Shown: positions 22,521-30,030 of the stretch, one piece after another | How the letters are laid out: each line of letters begins with the position of its first letter | Position numbering within the stretch: position 1 is the stretch's first letter | Assembly (NCBI GenBank): GCA_035478435.1 | Contig: DATIJT010000013.1 | Span: forward strand, 1 to 30,138 | DNA: 30,138 nt | Origin: DATLRC01 sp035478435 | GTDB lineage: Bacteria > Patescibacteriota > Saccharimonadia > Saccharimonadales > UBA4665 | Direction: 5' to 3' | The notes under the pieces: generated by a model | The model's database searches: none | What the model was told of the DNA's origin: nothing | Seen by the model: the letters and a program-made list of their open reading frames with translations, nothing else | Position numbers and translations under genes: made by a program

Positions 22521-25192
22521 ACTAGAATCTCCCCTTTCAACATAATTTCATATAGGTCAAACAAACAAGCCAGGCGTTCTTCATCACTGTTAAACATGGT
22601 TTTACGATATATCCTATCAACGACTTCGTCTAATTCTTCGTGCGCTTTTCTAAGGTCTGCTGGCATTTTATCGGGGTCGTAAAGTTTCGCCAACGTAAGA
22701 TGAGCGTGATTCTCTCGTACATCTAGCACTTCTAGTGCTTTGGTTTGAATAGACTGAATCTCATTTTCTCTTAACGCAGGTACTGGGAAGTTGTTGTACA
22801 CAATAGCCGCCGAATAACGAATACGAGTTTCAAGTTGCCCCGCAATAGCCTTAACCCAAGTCATGTGTAGCTTTGATGAGAGTAAGCCGAATATGTATGG
22901 GTCAGCGTCATAAATAGCAAACGCTTGATTAGAAATAATTGTTTGTCCAGTAAGATACCCTAACGGGATATACTCACGCTTTTCCGAAGTAATTATTGGC
23001 ATAATGATACAATTTTTCTCTTTGTAGCGTATCTCGGCAAACTTGTAGGGGTATGCTGCCAACTTTTTTGTATTTACCCTATCGCTGCCACTACGCCATT
23101 TTTCTACACGCCTTACTTTTTCTCGCAACACAGGAATCCTGATTGCATCGTTATAGTTTGAATCATCTATCCAAACAGCATATCGCTTAATACTACGCAA
23201 AAACTCATAAGCACCAATAAAGGGTTTCAGGAACTGCTTTGCCTCTGGGTTTTCACTGATTATCGTTGAATACTCCTGTTCACTTATCGTAAAGTTACCG
23301 TCATCAAGCGCAAAGCTGCCGTAATCTAATATGGGAAGCTTAGATATTGGCTTTCTTCTAGCTTTAATAAAGATGTCATCGGCAGCAGCTAGATATGCGT
23401 TTATGTTGTGTACTTCCGACCAGACATTATTAACAAATAGGTGCTTCTTGCCTTTTTGAATTAACCTCACGGAGATAATTACACACGTTACGCCAGCTTT
23501 ATTTTTAGCATTATTAGACCACTTGAAAGACTGGTACGCGAAGCTAATTTCATGCTCGTTCAGAATATGAGACCACAGAAGTTCAACTTGCGTACCTTGT
23601 GCGATTGAGTTGGTTGAAACCATTGCATATTTACAGTTCTGATTCGAGCCTATGTACTCTGTGGCTTTGTAGAACCAAATGCTAACATAGTCCAAGTTGC
23701 CGAATCCTTTGATAAAATCAAGCGCTCGTCTCATATCTTCTTTTTGACTCTTATTTTGCTTACGAGCGCCGCCAAATGGTGGGTTGCTAATGATATAAAT
23801 CTCGTCTTTATCATTGTTAGGGCAAACTTCGCTCCAATTCATTCTGGCGGCATTGCCATATTTGATATTCCCCGCTTCTTTAAGAGGAATTAACGGTATT
23901 TCTGCACCGAACTTTAATGCAAACTCTGCATTCATTTGGTGCTTTGCTAGCCATAACGATAAGATTGCAATCTCATGAGCAAAGTCGTCAATCTCAATGC
24001 CGTAGAAACTATCTATGTGAACCCTTGAGAGCATTTGGGTATTTAGAGACCCTAGCTCACTTTGTCGTTCGTAAATAGCATGTTCAAGTTTCCTAAGCTC
24101 CTTATAGGCAATAATTAGAAAGTTCCCTGACCCACATGCGGGGTCAAAGATTTTAATTGACTCAATTCTTCCCAGTAATTTACCTAGTTTATTGCTGTCA
24201 TTATATGCTAAATCAAACTCGTCCTTTAGCTCGTTAAGGAACAATGGCTCAATAGTTTTCATGATATTTGGAACACTCGTATAGTGTTGCCCTAGGTCTG
24301 TTCTCGTACCTGGTCTAACGACTGCCTGAAACATGCTACCGAAAATATCGGGGTTAATATCGCTCCAATCCAATTTGCTTGAAGCCTCAATTAACATTTT
24401 TCTTGCCTCTTTGTTAAACTTCGGAATATCTGTGAACTTGGTAAAAAGCTTTCCATTTACATAAGGAAACGCCGCAAGGTATTCAGGGTAGCCTTGTTTA
24501 TCTTCGTCATCTAACGAAGCAAAGAGTACGCTCAAAAAGTCTCTAAGGTCTGAGCCATCTTCTTGGGTGTATGAGGCCACCGCATTAACAAACTGGTTCT
24601 TTTTGAAGATCTCTGTGTCTTCTGCGAAAAAGCAAAATAGTAAGCGAGTGAAGAATGTTGTTAGCCCATGCCAATCATTCGCGCTTGTATAACCATTGTG
24701 TGCAACTAGCAGGTCAAACAGCTTCGCCATTTTTTCAGCAGCTTTTACATCTGCGTGATTCTCCGAGATGTACTGCGCTTTCTCCATGCCAGCCCAAGGC
24801 AAAAAGTAAGTGAAGTGCTTGCCAATATCTTGAATGTTTATGTCCAGAGGCTCGCCAGTCTTTATATCAACAGCAAGTAGCTTGTGATAGTTGGTAGCAA
24901 TCACAAATCTTGTGCTGTAGCGAACTACTGTCGGGCTAGACTTAAGGTCATCTACTACTGCGTACAGGTCGTCGTCGCTAACGTCAGCATATTTCAGGTA
25001 GACTATGCCTTTTTGCGCCACTTCTTCTGCCTTGTTGTCTGCTACATTGAGCTGCCCGTTTCGCAGTCGTGTGATATTGCCCTGCGACCTGCCATAAGCT
25101 GCTAGCAGCTCATAAATAAACTCTTGGTCATAATTAAGCCTGCCGCCGATTGGCTTAACGTTTTTTTCAATTTCGCTGAGTGTAATTTGCAT
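22517..25192 (-). CDS. MmeI-type N6-adenine DNA methyltransferase
   Basis: An 891-residue protein with the layout of the MmeI family: N-terminal domain (about 1-165), helical spacer (about 170-290, TRLLFCFFAEDTEIF), methyltransferase domain with motif I FDPACGSGNFL (349-359) and motif IV NPPFGG (470-475), then target-recognition and C-terminal domains. In type IIG MmeI the N-terminal domain carries a PD-(D/E)xK nuclease. Here that segment is shortened and I see no convincing D...ExK signature (the nearest is VVDDLK at 79-84). DNA cutting is therefore probably supplied by the GIY-YIG partner. It is the first gene of the operon, and the gap upstream (25193-25363) has only weak promoter-like AT-rich sequence. 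Confidence 0.88.
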   Translation of the reverse strand: MQITLSEIEKNVKPIGGRLNYDQEFIYELLAAYGRSQGNITRLRNGQLNVADNKAEEVAQKGIVYLKYADVSDDDLYAVVDDLKSSPTVVRYSTRFVIATNYHKLLAVDIKTGEPLDINIQDIGKHFTYFLPWAGMEKAQYISENHADVKAAEKMAKLFDLLVAHNGYTSANDWHGLTTFFTRLLFCFFAEDTEIFKKNQFVNAVASYTQEDGSDLRDFLSVLFASLDDEDKQGYPEYLAAFPYVNGKLFTKFTDIPKFNKEARKMLIEASSKLDWSDINPDIFGSMFQAVVRPGTRTDLGQHYTSVPNIMKTIEPLFLNELKDEFDLAYNDSNKLGKLLGRIESIKIFDPACGSGNFLIIAYKELRKLEHAIYERQSELGSLNTQMLSRVHIDSFYGIEIDDFAHEIAILSLWLAKHQMNAEFALKFGAEIPLIPLKEAGNIKYGNAARMNWSEVCPNNDKDEIYIISNPPFGGARKQNKSQKEDMRRALDFIKGFGNLDYVSIWFYKATEYIGSNQNCKYAMVSTNSIAQGTQVELLWSHILNEHEISFAYQSFKWSNNAKNKAGVTCVIISVRLIQKGKKHLFVNNVWSEVHNINAYLAAADDIFIKARRKPISKLPILDYGSFALDDGNFTISEQEYSTIISENPEAKQFLKPFIGAYEFLRSIKRYAVWIDDSNYNDAIRIPVLREKVRRVEKWRSGSDRVNTKKLAAYPYKFAEIRYKEKNCIIMPIITSEKREYIPLGYLTGQTIISNQAFAIYDADPYIFGLLSSKLHMTWVKAIAGQLETRIRYSAAIVYNNFPVPALRENEIQSIQTKALEVLDVRENHAHLTLAKLYDPDKMPADLRKAHEELDEVVDRIYRKTMFNSDEERLACLFDLYEIMLKGEILV

Positions 25193-25363
25193 GTATGTAT
25201 AAATTGTTTCTAGGTTTAGTCTTCATTTTACACCTTAAACCGTTATTTTAAGATGTTATTGCCGAATAATGCCCACTATTACTAGCCCTATGACAGCATA
25301 CGGCTGGGTCTGCTGCGACTTTAGCTATAATCAGTAGTTCTTATTGCACTGTGAACTACAGAG

Positions 25364-25849
25364 CTACTCACAGCTAAATATCGCAGGATCAGCGTCCACC
25401 TGCATAAACTCACCGTTACTCAGTTTGGTATATGTAGGCACATTATTTTGTGGCGATAGTGATGTGCTTGGGTTACCCTGCTCCGCACTAGGGCTTCCTT
25501 GCTTGATGTAGTCAGCCTTAGAGCTATAGATGTTGATGTTTGTCCAATCTATACCTGCTGGTTGCGACACAATCTTGTAGCTGCCAGAAGCAATATCAGT
25601 GCCTACGAGATAGCTGGCGTTTGCTACGGTTTCGGTAGCACCAGACTTGCAAGCAGCTAACTTGTACTGAGTGGTAGTCGCCTGCGAAGCTACCTGCTTC
25701 TTGCTGACTGAGGAATGTCTTGATGACGCTAGCAAAGCAACGCCCACAGCGAGACTTATGATAACGATCAGTGCAATACTGGCAAAGGTTGCCACTTTGT
25801 GTTTTTTTAGCCAATTTTGCTGCTTACGCTCCACGTTATCACTCCTCAA
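25364..25849 (-). CDS. Small membrane-anchored extracellular protein
   Basis: A 161-residue protein: basic cytoplasmic N terminus, one membrane helix at about 19-42 (VATFASIALIVIISLAVGVALL), a Ser/Gln/Thr linker and a compact outside domain with the pattern ASYLVGTDIASGSYKI, typical of small beta-rich surface domains, and two cysteines (ACKSG and FSCE) that could pair. There is no enzymatic motif. It is carried between the restriction-like operon and the XRE regulator, probably as cargo. A surface change in carriers, such as superinfection exclusion, is only a guess. Confidence 0.7.
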   Translation of the reverse strand: MRSDNVERKQQNWLKKHKVATFASIALIVIISLAVGVALLASSRHSSVSKKQVASQATTTQYKLAACKSGATETVANASYLVGTDIASGSYKIVSQPAGIDWTNINIYSSKADYIKQGSPSAEQGNPSTSLSPQNNVPTYTKLSNGEFMQVDADPAIFSCE

Positions 25850-25900
25850 ATTACTTAAAACTAATTATTACTGCAATAACAGTTTAAAAGCAATGTTTTT

Positions 25901-25931
25901 GTTACTTATTAGTACTGTTCTTATAAGTAAC
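25901..25931. promoter_or_regulatory. Candidate operator upstream of the XRE regulator
   Basis: GTTACTTAT (25901-25909) and ATAAGTAAC (25923-25931) are perfect 9-bp inverted repeats with a 13-bp spacer containing AGTACT. It lies about 20 bp before the XRE start codon and between two divergent genes. That is where an autoregulating controller would bind. Confidence 0.55.
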
Positions 25932-25952
25932 ATTATCGCATGTTAGAGGGTA

Positions 25953-26168
25953 ATGGCACGAACAAGCGCACAACAAAAACTAGGCAAGCAAGTAAAGCAC
26001 TATCGCACCGAGCTTGGCATTACGCAAGAAAAGCTGGAAGAACTAACTGGGCTGGACAGGTCATACATCTCTGGCGTTGAGCGTGGCACTAGAAACCCCT
26101 CTATTAAAAACATCTCTAAGCTAGCCAAAGCCCTCAAAATAAAGGTGTCCGACTTAACCGACTTTTAA
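25953..26168 (+). CDS. XRE-family regulator (restriction controller-like)
   Basis: A 71-residue protein that is essentially one HTH_3 domain: GITQEKLEELTGLDRSYISGVERGTRNPS (about 22-50), followed by ISKLAKALKIKVSDL. Size and sequence resemble restriction-modification controller (C) proteins and small phage repressors. The ATG is preceded by GAGGG at 5 nt. It is transcribed away from the defence operon and has a palindrome just upstream. Inferred role: autoregulation and timing of the restriction-like genes, or control of the element's own genes. Confidence 0.85.
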   Translation: MARTSAQQKLGKQVKHYRTELGITQEKLEELTGLDRSYISGVERGTRNPSIKNISKLAKALKIKVSDLTDF

Positions 26169-26178
26169 TACACCAGCT

Positions 26179-26211
26179 TTGGGGTAAAGTTGGGGTGAAG
26201 TTGGGGTGGAA
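26179..26211. repeat. Three tandem 11-bp repeats
   Basis: TTGGGGTAAAG, TTGGGGTGAAG and TTGGGGTGGAA follow each other with a period of 11 bp, close to one helical turn. They lie just after the XRE gene and before the replication-type genes. They could be iterons or an operator for a protein binding one face of the DNA. Confidence 0.65.
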
Positions 26212-26309
26212 TATCGGGTTATTGCACTCCTCTAAGGTGTAAACGATAAAACTTGACAGACTTCTAAAAGATGTCGCTTTTCTGACTCAAAGGCACTACA
26301 TTTACGAGT

Positions 26310-26531
26310 ATGCAGAGCAAGCGCACTACGCCACTAGATAATGCGGTAGCTAATCGTGAAGCAATCGCCCAAATCAAAAGTCTCTATATTAGGGGCAGGA
26401 TAACCCGAAAAGTAGCTGAGGCGTTGGCCGAACCTATCATCAACCGAATAAATAAGCAGCAGCAAGAGATAGCTAAGAAGCATGGCAAGCGTAACTACCC
26501 TAAGACTACATTCATAGGGTTAATGCGCTAG
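26310..26531 (+). CDS. Small helical hypothetical protein of the element
   Basis: A 73-residue basic protein (MQSKRTTPLDNAVANREAIAQIKSL...) predicted to be helical, with Arg/Lys-rich ends. No family is recognised. TACATT lies 7 nt before the ATG and could be the -10 of a leaderless transcript. It precedes the winged-helix and replication-type genes on the same strand, so a role in copy control or DNA processing is possible but unsupported. Confidence 0.55.
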   Translation: MQSKRTTPLDNAVANREAIAQIKSLYIRGRITRKVAEALAEPIINRINKQQQEIAKKHGKRNYPKTTFIGLMR

Positions 26532-26537
26532 TTTTAC

Positions 26538-26585
26538 AGTTTCGCAGTTTTGCCAGCTCTAAGGGTAGCGCCAAACTGCCAAACT
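26538..26585. repeat. Inverted repeat with 9-bp substructure after the small ORF
   Basis: AGTTTCGCAGTTTTG (26538-26552) pairs with CAAACTGCCAAACT (26572-26585). Each arm contains a repeated AGTTT/AAACT unit about 8-9 bp apart. It sits in the 90-bp gap before the winged-helix gene. It may be a protein-binding site or a terminator without a T-run. Confidence 0.5.
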
Positions 26586-26621
26586 AAATAAATACGCAAC
26601 ACCTTATAATAAGATATACCT

Positions 26622-27308
26622 ATGACTTCAACAGCTTCCCCGCCACGCAGCAACCTTATAGAAATAACGAATAAGCTGCTCGACCCTTTCATGCTGAATG
26701 ATTGGGTAGCAGATGAGCATGGTACGCTGTTCGATCAAAGGATAGACGCATACTACGGTACTGATGACGCTTTGGAGAGAATCGCCAAACATATAGCTGG
26801 CAATTTTGCAGCGCTCGAATATATTAAGTCTGTCGGCGCTATAGACTTTATCGCTGCCCACAACAAAGACAACAAGCCATTCCCTTGGCAAGTTCGCATT
26901 ACTGCCGTAAACCGCGATAGATTTTTTGCACTACTGCAAAATGAATCATTACAGTTCAATGGCGAAAAGGTCGTTGAGCAGTTACCAATTAACCAGTTCC
27001 CCTTGCCGCCTGTTAAGCAGCGTGTAGACAATGACTTCATCATACATACGAACAGAACTATAAGTTACAGGGGCAAACCTATTAAACTTGAGGGTGGTCA
27101 AGCAATAATAGCGATAGCTCTTATGTCGGCTTCGATAACGAGCAGTCAATGGATAGGACTCGAAGCTTTACAAACGCTTAGTGGCTCGGTCAGGATTAAC
27201 AAGATTGTCAGCGAGCTAAGAGCAATCTTCCAAAACGCCACACAAAAACCCGAACACAAGTTTTTCTTCAATGACCGCATGCTAGGCTACACATTTAAGA
27301 CAAAGTAA
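26622..27308 (+). CDS. Protein with C-terminal winged-helix domain (replication- or regulator-like)
   Basis: A 228-residue protein. The last 90 residues, from about NRTISYRGKPIKLEGGQ to RMLGYTFKTK, have the shape of an OmpR/PhoB-type winged helix: strand pair, helices, then a recognition helix in VRINKIVSELRAIF and a final hairpin ending GYTF. The N-terminal 130 residues match nothing I know, and there is no receiver domain. It lies directly upstream of the primase/helicase pair, so it may recognise the element's origin or regulate those genes. Confidence 0.6.
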   Translation: MTSTASPPRSNLIEITNKLLDPFMLNDWVADEHGTLFDQRIDAYYGTDDALERIAKHIAGNFAALEYIKSVGAIDFIAAHNKDNKPFPWQVRITAVNRDRFFALLQNESLQFNGEKVVEQLPINQFPLPPVKQRVDNDFIIHTNRTISYRGKPIKLEGGQAIIAIALMSASITSSQWIGLEALQTLSGSVRINKIVSELRAIFQNATQKPEHKFFFNDRMLGYTFKTK

Positions 27309-27363
27309 CCCTGCTCGAATTATCCCCCGCTTTTAGCGGATAGTTAGGGGGTGTAATAGGGGT

Positions 27364-27948
27364 ATGAACAAAAATACCCCGAATGACTACATACACCCGA
27401 AGCAAACGGACACACAAGCGCTGGCCACATTCCATGACGAGGCCAAAAAGATTGTACCCGCACTTATAAAAGAAATGGCCGCGAGACGTAAGGTACTGGT
27501 TCAATTCATCGGCGACTCTATAGCCCTCATCAACGCCGAGAGTGATGACCAGACATATAGGTACTTTTGGAAGTTGTGGCTATCGCTGAACGAGGGTGAG
27601 GAGCTTCAAGAAGTAGACCGTGAGTTAGCCAGGCTGCACCGTTTGCAAAACATGATTGACGGTAAGCCCGCCCCAAAGGGTATGTTGCCTAATGACTTGA
27701 TTGAAGTTGCCCGTGCGGTACCCATTACAGATATTGTCGGTGAACCTGTGCGCCGTAGCGGCAAAGATTATTTATGCGTCTGCCCTTTACATGAAGACCA
27801 TGACCCTAGTATGCGGGTGTACGCGGAGCAGAACAGAGCTTGGTGTTTTGTTTGTAATGACGGTGGCGACAGTATTGGGCTGTACATGGCTATTAACGGC
27901 TGCGATTTTAAGACGGCGGTAACTGAGCTGGCTGGGGGCAAAGCGTGA
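27364..27948 (+). CDS. CHC2 zinc-finger (DnaG-type) primase-like protein
   Basis: A 194-residue protein with a helical N-terminal part and a C-terminal CHC2 zinc finger (about 138-180): CVCPLHEDHDPSMRV gives Cys and His, and AWCFVCNDGGDSIGL gives two further Cys. Such zinc fingers bind template DNA in DnaG-type primases. No Toprim catalytic domain follows, so this is only the DNA-binding part, perhaps working with the overlapping ATPase. It overlaps the next gene by 4 bp. The 55-bp gap upstream carries a nested CCGC-TTTTA-GCGG hairpin. Confidence 0.8.
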   Translation: MNKNTPNDYIHPKQTDTQALATFHDEAKKIVPALIKEMAARRKVLVQFIGDSIALINAESDDQTYRYFWKLWLSLNEGEELQEVDRELARLHRLQNMIDGKPAPKGMLPNDLIEVARAVPITDIVGEPVRRSGKDYLCVCPLHEDHDPSMRVYAEQNRAWCFVCNDGGDSIGLYMAINGCDFKTAVTELAGGKA

Positions 27949-29042
27949 AGTACTACGATAACCCAGCGTTAAAAAAGAAAATGGCACAAATAGAAGCAAC
28001 TCACATGCCTAGCCCTGCGGTTGCGGAGACTATTACAGAACTCAAGGAGCAGAAGGCCAAGGCTGAGCTGTTGCCTGGCATTATTCCGATATGGCACGGT
28101 GAACTTCGGGTAATGGCCATTGAGGAGCCGAGCTGGGCCGTAGATCAGCTCATCAGCAAAGGCGGCATTAACTTAATATCAGGGCTACCTGAGAGCCATA
28201 AATCGTTTATTACTCTAGAAATAGTGAGGGCTACAACGCTCGGGGTACCATTTCTTGGCAAGTTCCCTACGGAGCGCTGCAAGGCGCTTATTGTGGACGA
28301 GGAAAACCGTGTTGGTCGGTCAAAAATGCGCTTGGATTTCTTGTCTGATGAAGCCCTTGATGTCGCGATAGTGGCCGAGCAGCACATCAAAATAGATAGG
28401 CCAGGTGTTGCGGAGCATATTATCAAATACTGCAAGGCTAACGACATTGGTGTTGTGGTGTTCGATTCATTGTCCTCGTTCCATAGTGCCGAGGAGAACA
28501 GCAACTCACAAATGGCAGCCGTTTTTGAACATTTCTTGCGAATATCACAGGCGGGTATTTCTGTGATTATCATTGTTCACGAACCAAAGAACAGTAGAAA
28601 CAACCCCCAGAACGCCAGTGCGCGTGGTGCTGGCGATATAGCTGCAAAGTGTGATGTCCACATTTCTATGCGACACCTTGGTAGTGATGTAAACACTATT
28701 TTGGTAACGCAACTTAAGAATCGGGACGCTGAAAAACTACCAGAGTTCACGATAGCCGTACACCGAGAAACAGACCGAACGTGGTTTGAGTATGTTGGCG
28801 AAGCACCTAAGCAAGTGGGCGTACCGCAACGCACAGATGAAGCAATTATTGAGCTGCTGGCTGCTGACGGTGAATTATACCAAGGGCAGATATTTGAAGC
28901 GTTAAAAGTTGTTGAGGGTATTGGTGGGCAGAAGAAAATCGCCGAACGTCTAAAAGCCTTGTCGAAGACCATTTTGCACCACCGAAAAGCCGATCATGGC
29001 AAAAGCTACTACTCGCTTATAGCAGAGTTGCCAGATGAGTAA
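27945..29042 (+). CDS. RepA-like AAA ATPase (plasmid replicative helicase type)
   Basis: A 365-residue RecA-fold ATPase of the AAA_25/RepA group. Walker A is SGLPESHKS (about 78-86), the acidic pair is in ALIVDEENRVGRSKMR (about 114-129), and Walker B is IGVVVFDSLSSFH (about 166-178), followed by VIIIVHEPK and a conserved RGAGDIAAKCD segment. The C-terminal 70 residues look like a winged helix (DEAIIELLAADGELYQGQIFEAL). It starts inside the primase-like gene (GTG at 27945 region, ATGG-independent), indicating coupled synthesis. Together they form the element's likely replication module. Confidence 0.8.
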   Translation: MKYYDNPALKKKMAQIEATHMPSPAVAETITELKEQKAKAELLPGIIPIWHGELRVMAIEEPSWAVDQLISKGGINLISGLPESHKSFITLEIVRATTLGVPFLGKFPTERCKALIVDEENRVGRSKMRLDFLSDEALDVAIVAEQHIKIDRPGVAEHIIKYCKANDIGVVVFDSLSSFHSAEENSNSQMAAVFEHFLRISQAGISVIIIVHEPKNSRNNPQNASARGAGDIAAKCDVHISMRHLGSDVNTILVTQLKNRDAEKLPEFTIAVHRETDRTWFEYVGEAPKQVGVPQRTDEAIIELLAADGELYQGQIFEALKVVEGIGGQKKIAERLKALSKTILHHRKADHGKSYYSLIAELPDE

Positions 29043-29221
29043 TTTAGATTCGCAGAATTGCCCTATACATATAGAGCTACGGAACTGCGGAACTGTCAGC
29101 GCTAGCGACAGAGCGCCGCCTTAGTCGCTGCAACGCAGAGTTAATCTAATTTTAATAATCGGCACTGGTCATCTGTTACGGCATGACTGTAAGTTCCCTA
29201 GTGCCTACGAGGAGTATAGAA
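29043..29221. other. Intergenic region with short inverted repeats
   Basis: This 179-bp gap holds CGGAACTG twice in tandem (about 29080-29095), then CTGTC (29093-29097) paired with GACAG (29107-29111) around AGCGCTAGC. TTCGCAGAATTGCC near 29050 resembles TTCGCAGTTTTGCC at 26541-26554. A Shine-Dalgarno GAGGAG precedes the next gene. It could contain an origin, a regulator site or a recombination site; nothing decisive is visible. Confidence 0.4.
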
Positions 29222-29653
29222 ATGAGTGATAAACACACAAAAGTAATTGCCTACTGTCGTGTTGCGAGTGCTGTACAGCAACAAGATGATAAGGCGTATG
29301 AGACGCAAAAATACCAATTAAACAAGGCAGCAGCAAACTCAAATCATGAGATCGTTGCATGGTTTGAGGATTTAGGTTCAGCGACTGATCCATTTAGTAA
29401 TTCGGAGCTACAAGAGGCTCACGACTTCTGCATGGATAATCCAGAAATAAAGCATTTGCTCGCCACCGAGCCAAATCGCATTTCACGTACCTTAGAGGGC
29501 TTCTACTATTGGCAGCACTCCTTCAGCGCTCATGGCGTTACATTTCGTTTTACCAATATGAATGTCGAGGACTATGAGCAGCACCTCATAAATATGGCGG
29601 TGAAAGGTTTCATCACTAGAAACAGAACACCAAAAAAGGCTAAGGAAGCGTAG
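29222..29653 (+). CDS. Resolvase-like protein lacking the catalytic serine
   Basis: A 143-residue protein (start MSDKHTK, chosen for the GAGGAG site upstream). It has the fold signature of a serine-recombinase catalytic domain: VIAYCRVAS near the start and EPNRISRTLEGF around residue 90. In active enzymes the first motif reads YxRVS with the nucleophilic Ser; here that position is Ala (YCRVA), so strand cleavage should not be possible. There is no DNA-binding or zinc-ribbon domain after it. It lies about 400 bp before an intact recombinase gene. It may be a regulatory partner or a decayed copy. Confidence 0.7.
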   Translation: MSDKHTKVIAYCRVASAVQQQDDKAYETQKYQLNKAAANSNHEIVAWFEDLGSATDPFSNSELQEAHDFCMDNPEIKHLLATEPNRISRTLEGFYYWQHSFSAHGVTFRFTNMNVEDYEQHLINMAVKGFITRNRTPKKAKEA

Positions 29654-29661
29654 CAGTCGTC

Positions 29662-29781
29662 ATGCCCAAGAAGTCGTTCACGCCGAAAGTTGGCTACGAG
29701 CAGGTTCAGCCCGAATCTACTCAGGCGCTTGATAGCGTGTTCGATTTCTTGTTTGAGAAACTGCTCAAAGATAAAAAGTAA
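29662..29781 (+). CDS. 39-residue hypothetical protein
   Basis: A short ORF, MPKKSFTPKVGYEQVQ...FLFEKLLKDKK, mixed polar with an amphipathic C-terminal helix. It starts 8 nt after the resolvase-like gene and precedes the excisionase-type gene. No family is recognised. Tight packing in the recombinase cluster makes translation plausible. Confidence 0.45.
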   Translation: MPKKSFTPKVGYEQVQPESTQALDSVFDFLFEKLLKDKK

Positions 29782-29835
29782 TCTTGCTCTTTTACAGAGG
29801 TGAAACTATATTTTACTTATAAGGATTTATAAATT

Positions 29836-30030
29836 ATGAATACCGAGCAAAAACAATACCACACTGTCGAGCAAGTAGCTTCCCTGCTGCAAGTCCATTG
29901 GCAAAGCGTTCTCAATTATATAAAGCGTGGCGACCTAGAGGCCATTAAGATTGGCCGAGGATACCGCATTAGCACTGAGGCACTGGCCTCTTTCTTACGT
30001 CAGCGCTCCACCAAGCGAGACTCAAAATGA
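29836..30030 (+). CDS. Excisionase-type small HTH protein (HTH_17/MerR-like)
   Basis: A 64-residue DNA-binding protein with the HTH_17 excisionase pattern: YHTVEQVASLLQVHWQSVLNYIKRGDLEAIKIGRGYRISTEAL (start to about 52). This group includes recombination directionality factors and small regulators. Its TGA overlaps the ATG of the recombinase gene (ATGA at 30027-30030), so the two are co-translated, consistent with control of integration and excision. Confidence 0.85.
   Translation: MNTEQKQYHTVEQVASLLQVHWQSVLNYIKRGDLEAIKIGRGYRISTEALASFLRQRSTKRDSK

Noticed and set aside
18272..25192. Assignment to DISARM or BREX
   Set aside because: An adenine and a cytosine methylase with a helicase recall DISARM, but no DUF1998 or phospholipase-D gene is present, and no BREX-specific genes (alkaline phosphatase, BrxC-like ATPase) are seen.
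26179..26211. CRISPR-like repeat array
   Set aside because: There are only three 11-bp units directly abutting, with no spacers and no cas genes.
29183..29221. Upstream start for the resolvase-like protein (adds MTVSSLVPTRSIE)
   Set aside because: The GAGGAG ribosome site at about 29,210 lies inside that extension and is well placed for the ATG at 29,222, where similarity to recombinases begins soon after.
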